64,000 bases of DNA. It comes from Zoogloea sp. (GTDB lineage Bacteria; Pseudomonadota; Gammaproteobacteria; Burkholderiales; Rhodocyclaceae). Numbering within the stretch: the stretch's first letter is position 1; each line of letters opens with the position of its first letter. Shown piece after piece: positions 60,661-64,000 of this stretch. The stretch lies in the NCBI GenBank assembly GCA_016720685.1, contig JADKKC010000013.1:1-64000 (forward strand), given 5' to 3'. Under the pieces are notes generated by a model. That model saw nothing but the letters and a program-made list of their open reading frames with translations. It made no database searches and had not been told where the DNA came from. A program made the position numbers and the translations under genes.

Positions 60661-62316
60661 ATGAACGCTCCCAACCCTATCCGCGCCTGGGACAGCCGTC
60701 GCCAGGGGCGCCAGCGCCGACTGGAGAGGGCGGCAAGCCTCGGTTTTGAACGCCGAATCGCGACGCCCCGAATCAAAGAGCTGCTCGAAGCGGTGATCGA
60801 GCCCCGCGACCGGGTGTGCCTTGAAGGCAATAACCAGAAGCAGGCCGACTTTCTGTCTGAAGCGCTCGCCGACTGCAATCCGGAACGCCTCCACGACCTT
60901 CACATGGTGCAGTCGGTGCTGGCGCTGGCGAGCCACGTCGATCTGTTCGAGCGGGGTATTGCCAGCAAGCTCGACTTCTCCTTTTCCGGCCCGCAGGGCG
61001 GCCGACTGGCACGCCTGGTGCAGGATCGGCAGATCGAGATTGGAGCCATCCACACTTACCTGGAGCTGTTCGGGCGCTACTTTGTCGACCTGACACCGAA
61101 CGTCTGCCTGATTGCCGCCCAGGCTGTCGACGCTGCCGGCAATCTATACACCGGCCCCAACACCGAAGACACACCGGCTATCGTCGAGGCTACGGCCTTC
61201 AAAGGTGGCATCGTGATCGCCCAGGTGAATGAGCTGGTGGATAAGTTGCCGCGGGTCGATGTGCCGGCCGACTGGGTGGATTTTTACGTCGTTGCGCCGC
61301 GCCCCAACTACATCGAGCCGCTATTCACCCGTGACCCGGCACAGATCACCGACGTGCAGGTGTTGATGGCGATGATGGCCCTGAAAGGCATTTACGCCGA
61401 GTACGGCGTCAAGCGACTCAACCACGGCATCGGCTTCGACACCGCCGCCATCGAGTTGCTGCTCCCGACCTACGCCACGGAGCTGGGCCTGAAGGGCAAG
61501 ATCTGCACCCACTGGGCGCTGAATCCACATCCGACGCTGATTCCCGCCATCGAATCGGGTTGTGTCGAGTCGATCCACAGCTTCGGCTCCGAAGTCGGCA
61601 TGGAGAACTATATTGCCGCCCGTTCGGACATCTTCTTCACCGGTGCCGACGGCAGCATGCGCTCCAACCGGGCCTTCAGCCAGACCGCCGGCCTTTACGC
61701 CTGCGACATGTTCATTGGTTCCACCCTGCAGATCGACCTGGCCGGCAACAGCTCGACGGCAACGCTGGGGCGCATCACCGGATTTGGTGGGGCGCCCAAC
61801 ATGGGGTCCGATCCGCACGGCCGACGCCACGCCTCGCCGGCCTGGCTCAAGGCCGGGCGCGAAGCCGGCGGACCGGACGCGATCCGCGGTCGCAAGCTGG
61901 TGGTGCAGATGGTGGAAACCTTCCGCGAGCACATGGCGCCGGTCTTCGTCGAAGAGCTGGATGCCTGGAAGCTCAAGGAAAGCATGGGCATGGATTTGCC
62001 GCCGATCATGATCTATGGCGACGACGTGACCCACATCGTCACGGAGGAGGGGATTGCCAACCTGCTCCTGTGCCGTACGCCGGAAGAGCGCGAGCAGGCC
62101 ATTCGCGGCGTCGCCGGCTTCACCCCCGTAGGCATGGCGCGCGACCGCAAGATGGTCGAGCAGCTGCGCCAGCGCGGCATCATCCGCCGCGCCGAAGACC
62201 TCGGCATCGACCCCCGCCGGGCCAATCGCGACCTGCTCGCGGCCCGTTCCGTCAAAGACCTCGTGCGTTGGTCCGGAGGCCTCTACGCGCCTCCGACCCG
62301 CTTCCGCAACTGGTGA
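60661..62316 (+). CDS. mdcA: malonate decarboxylase alpha subunit (acetyl-S-ACP:malonate ACP transferase)
   Basis: A 551-aa CoA-transferase-like subunit from ATG 60661 with AGGAGATGCC upstream. The start WDSRRQGRQRRLERAA, VIEPRDRVCLEGNNQKQADFL, VNELVDKLPRVDVP, YGVKRLNHGIGFDTAAIELL and GRITGFGGAPNMGSDPHGRR are highly characteristic of MdcA. It exchanges acetyl for malonyl on the acyl carrier subunit MdcC. No frameshift. Confidence 0.97.
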   Translation: MNAPNPIRAWDSRRQGRQRRLERAASLGFERRIATPRIKELLEAVIEPRDRVCLEGNNQKQADFLSEALADCNPERLHDLHMVQSVLALASHVDLFERGIASKLDFSFSGPQGGRLARLVQDRQIEIGAIHTYLELFGRYFVDLTPNVCLIAAQAVDAAGNLYTGPNTEDTPAIVEATAFKGGIVIAQVNELVDKLPRVDVPADWVDFYVVAPRPNYIEPLFTRDPAQITDVQVLMAMMALKGIYAEYGVKRLNHGIGFDTAAIELLLPTYATELGLKGKICTHWALNPHPTLIPAIESGCVESIHSFGSEVGMENYIAARSDIFFTGADGSMRSNRAFSQTAGLYACDMFIGSTLQIDLAGNSSTATLGRITGFGGAPNMGSDPHGRRHASPAWLKAGREAGGPDAIRGRKLVVQMVETFREHMAPVFVEELDAWKLKESMGMDLPPIMIYGDDVTHIVTEEGIANLLLCRTPEEREQAIRGVAGFTPVGMARDRKMVEQLRQRGIIRRAEDLGIDPRRANRDLLAARSVKDLVRWSGGLYAPPTRFRNW

Positions 62317-62321
62317 TCGCC

Positions 62322-62636
62322 ATGGAAAACCTCGAATTCCGTTTTACTGCCCATCCTGCCAGACCCGCAGCCGGCGCCGCCCTGTGTGGCGTGGTCGGTT
62401 CAGGCAACATGGAAATCCTGATCCGTCCGGGGGATGAAGCCGACGCCTGCACGGTGTCGATCAAGACCTCGGCCCGCGGCTTCGGCAAGATCTGGGAAGC
62501 CGTCATCGCCGACTTCGCCTCCCGCCATCCGGTGGGCGGCACCCGCATCGCCATCAACGACATGGGGGCGACCCCGGCGGTCGTCACCCTGCGCCTGGCC
62601 CAAGCCCTTGGCGACTACACCGGAGGTGCCCAATGA
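62322..62636 (+). CDS. mdcC: malonate decarboxylase acyl carrier protein (delta subunit)
   Basis: A 104-aa protein starting at ATG 62322 (GTG 62313 also possible, overlapping mdcA). GVVGSGNMEILIRPGD holds the Ser (in VGSGN) that carries the 2'-(5-triphosphoribosyl)-3'-dephospho-CoA prosthetic group, as in citrate lyase ACP. The stop overlaps the mdcD start. Attachment requires MdcB and MdcG, which are not in the window. Confidence 0.93.
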   Translation: MENLEFRFTAHPARPAAGAALCGVVGSGNMEILIRPGDEADACTVSIKTSARGFGKIWEAVIADFASRHPVGGTRIAINDMGATPAVVTLRLAQALGDYTGGAQ

Positions 62637-63547
62637 ACGCTCCAGTCCATACCCAACTGGCCTTGCGCCATAGCTACTTCGAGGCCAGCGCCCGCAGCCG
62701 GGTGGCTCAATTGCTGGACGCCGGCAGCTTCCGGGAGTTTCTGCCGCCGGAGGTCTCCCAGCCGAGTCCTCACCTCGCCGTCCTGGGTATCCCAGGTGCT
62801 TTTGACGACGGCGTAATCGTCGGTAGCGGTCAACTGGGTGGCAAGCCAGTACTGCTCATCGCCCAGGAGGGGCAGTTCATGGGCGGGGCGGTGGGAGAAA
62901 TCCACGGCGCCAAGATCGTGGGACTGCTTCGTCGAGCGATTGTGGAGCGGCCTGCCGCCGTGGTCTTCATGGTGGATTCCGGTGGTGTTCGTCTGCATGA
63001 GGCCAACGCAGGCCTGATCGCCATTTCCGAGATCATGCGTGCGGTGCTCGACACCCGCGCCGCCGGCGTGCCGGTCATTGCCCTTGTCGGGGGCAGTTGT
63101 GGTGCATTCGGCGGCATGGGCATCGTATCGCGCCTGTGTTCGGCCATTGTCATGTCGGAGGAAGGGCGTCTTGCCTTGTCCGGCCCCGAAGTCATCGAGA
63201 CGGTTGCGGGAGTCGAGGAGTTCGACTCCAAGGATCGCGCCCTCGTATGGCGGGTGACTGGCGGCAAGCACCGCTATCTCACCGGAGACTGTGCCGAACT
63301 CGTGGAAGACGATGCTGCAAGCTTTCGTCAAAGCACGATTGACCTGCTCGCCGGCTTGACCGAGCCGGCCCCCGGCAGCAGCGCACTGCGCACCGAACAG
63401 AAACGTCTGACGCAACGACGCGAACGTTTCGCCGGCATGCGGGACGGTCTCGAGGTCTGGGCCGCCATGGGCATGGCCAGGCCTGCCGAGGTATCGCTCA
63501 TGGACCGGGATAGCCTGGTCGCCGCCAAGAAAGGACTACCAGCATGA
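62633..63547 (+). CDS. mdcD: malonate decarboxylase beta subunit
   Basis: A 304-aa carboxyltransferase-fold subunit from ATG 62633, overlapping mdcC by four bases (ATGA). SYFEASARSRVAQLLDAGSF, FMGGAVGEIHGAKIVGLL and MVDSGGVRLHEANAGL are typical of MdcD. With MdcE it decarboxylates malonyl-S-ACP to acetyl-S-ACP. Intact. Confidence 0.96.
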   Translation: MNAPVHTQLALRHSYFEASARSRVAQLLDAGSFREFLPPEVSQPSPHLAVLGIPGAFDDGVIVGSGQLGGKPVLLIAQEGQFMGGAVGEIHGAKIVGLLRRAIVERPAAVVFMVDSGGVRLHEANAGLIAISEIMRAVLDTRAAGVPVIALVGGSCGAFGGMGIVSRLCSAIVMSEEGRLALSGPEVIETVAGVEEFDSKDRALVWRVTGGKHRYLTGDCAELVEDDAASFRQSTIDLLAGLTEPAPGSSALRTEQKRLTQRRERFAGMRDGLEVWAAMGMARPAEVSLMDRDSLVAAKKGLPA

Positions 63548-64000
63548 AGCTCATCGAGATTCTCAACGCCCTGTTTCCCGCCGGGCACGAAGTGGGCACT
63601 TTCGGCCAGTTGATTGCCGGTACCGCCCAGACCTCCAGCAGCACCGTTGCCGTGCTGGGCACCACGGATGCGGCGGCCATCGGCCACGACATCGCCCTTG
63701 GCCTGGCCGGACGCATCCTCGACATCGTTGACCAGCACCCCGGGCGGCCGATCGTCTTCCTGGTCGATACCAAGGGGCAGGCCCTTTCGCGGGCAGAAGA
63801 GCTGCTGTGTCTCAACGGCAGCCTCGCACACCTGGCCCGCTGCGTTGATCTGGCGCGTCGGCAGGGGCATGTCAGCGTCGCGCTGGTAACGGGCGAGGCG
63901 GTCAGCGGTGGCTTCCTGTCCTTCGGTCTGATGGCCGACAAGACCTACGCGCTGGCCGATGCCCAGGTGCGGGTGATGGACCTCAAGGCCATGGCCCGGG
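63544..64000 (+). CDS. mdcE: malonate decarboxylase gamma subunit, cut by the window end
   Basis: ATG 63544 overlaps the mdcD stop; the frame is open to the end of the window (about 152 residues). KLIEILNALFPAGHEV, PIVFLVDTKGQALSRAEELL and VALVTGEAVSGGFLSFGLMA match MdcE, the partner of MdcD. The C-terminal part and the expected mdcB, mdcG and mdcH lie beyond the window. Confidence 0.93.
   Translation, partial: MKLIEILNALFPAGHEVGTFGQLIAGTAQTSSSTVAVLGTTDAAAIGHDIALGLAGRILDIVDQHPGRPIVFLVDTKGQALSRAEELLCLNGSLAHLARCVDLARRQGHVSVALVTGEAVSGGFLSFGLMADKTYALADAQVRVMDLKAMAR

Overview
The window is high-GC DNA that looks like a betaproteobacterial chromosome, most probably of the Rhodocyclales (Azoarcus/Thauera/Zoogloea-like). 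This is inferred from gene content: an EpsL/EpsE/EpsF/EpsG exopolysaccharide operon of the exosortase-B-associated type, a PEP-CTERM protein, a B12-dependent ribonucleotide reductase and a biotin-independent malonate decarboxylase operon. No rRNA gene is present. One tRNA-Ser(GCU) lies at 56.2 kb.

Region 1 (1 to about 12.9 kb) is an accessory island. It holds the 3' part of a large unrecognised gene, a CoiA-like nuclease-family gene with one frameshift, a gene split by an IS66-family element (2924-5319, with recognisable inverted repeats and a perfect 8-bp target duplication), a decayed MmeI-like restriction/methyltransferase remnant, and an intact 714-aa protein that fuses an XRE helix-turn-helix to a dynamin-like GTPase. 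An orphan PEP-CTERM protein and a PIN-like nuclease gene, both frameshifted, follow. A 0.9-kb non-coding stretch then carries at least 13 short AACTTATG-type repeats and three terminator hairpins. The XRE-GTPase and the repeat block are the parts least explained by known gene families.

Region 2 (12.9-21 kb) is nrdJ, a large hybrid sensor kinase with its own periplasmic solute-binding domain, and a globin-coupled GGDEF protein whose signature motif is degenerate.

Region 3 (21-37.9 kb) is an exopolysaccharide locus. A divergent initiating sugar-phosphate transferase faces a tightly overlapping operon: epsL, epsE, epsF, epsG, Wzy/ligase-like, Wzx-like flippase, a GINT1-N-like propeller protein, a WecG/TagA glycosyltransferase, a CapK-like adenylate-forming enzyme, a GT4 glycosyltransferase, a second CapK-like enzyme and a heparinase II/III-like lyase. 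No exosortase gene is in the window.

Region 4 (37.9-58.5 kb) is mostly housekeeping and signalling: HDOD and HD-GYP proteins, an EEP phosphatase/nuclease, gamma-carbonic anhydrase, MazG-like pyrophosphohydrolase, rlmJ, acetyl-CoA hydrolase/CoA-transferase, phosphate transporter with its DUF47 partner, deaD, GST, DJ-1/PfpI, fumarylacetoacetate hydrolase-like, queD, a radical SAM protein, lysC, tRNA-Ser and a DnaQ-like exonuclease. Region 5 (58.5-64 kb) is a malonate utilisation operon (GntR regulator, madL, madM, mdcA, mdcC, mdcD, mdcE cut by the window end) with a likely regulator operator in the divergent promoter.

Otherwise intact genes across the window carry single-base frameshifts, several of them in short homopolymers (CoiA-like, PEP-CTERM, PIN, flippase, pit, fumarylacetoacetate hydrolase-like, and several in tnpC). 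This pattern suggests either residual sequencing indels or real decay. Coordinates given for such genes span the whole reconstructed gene.
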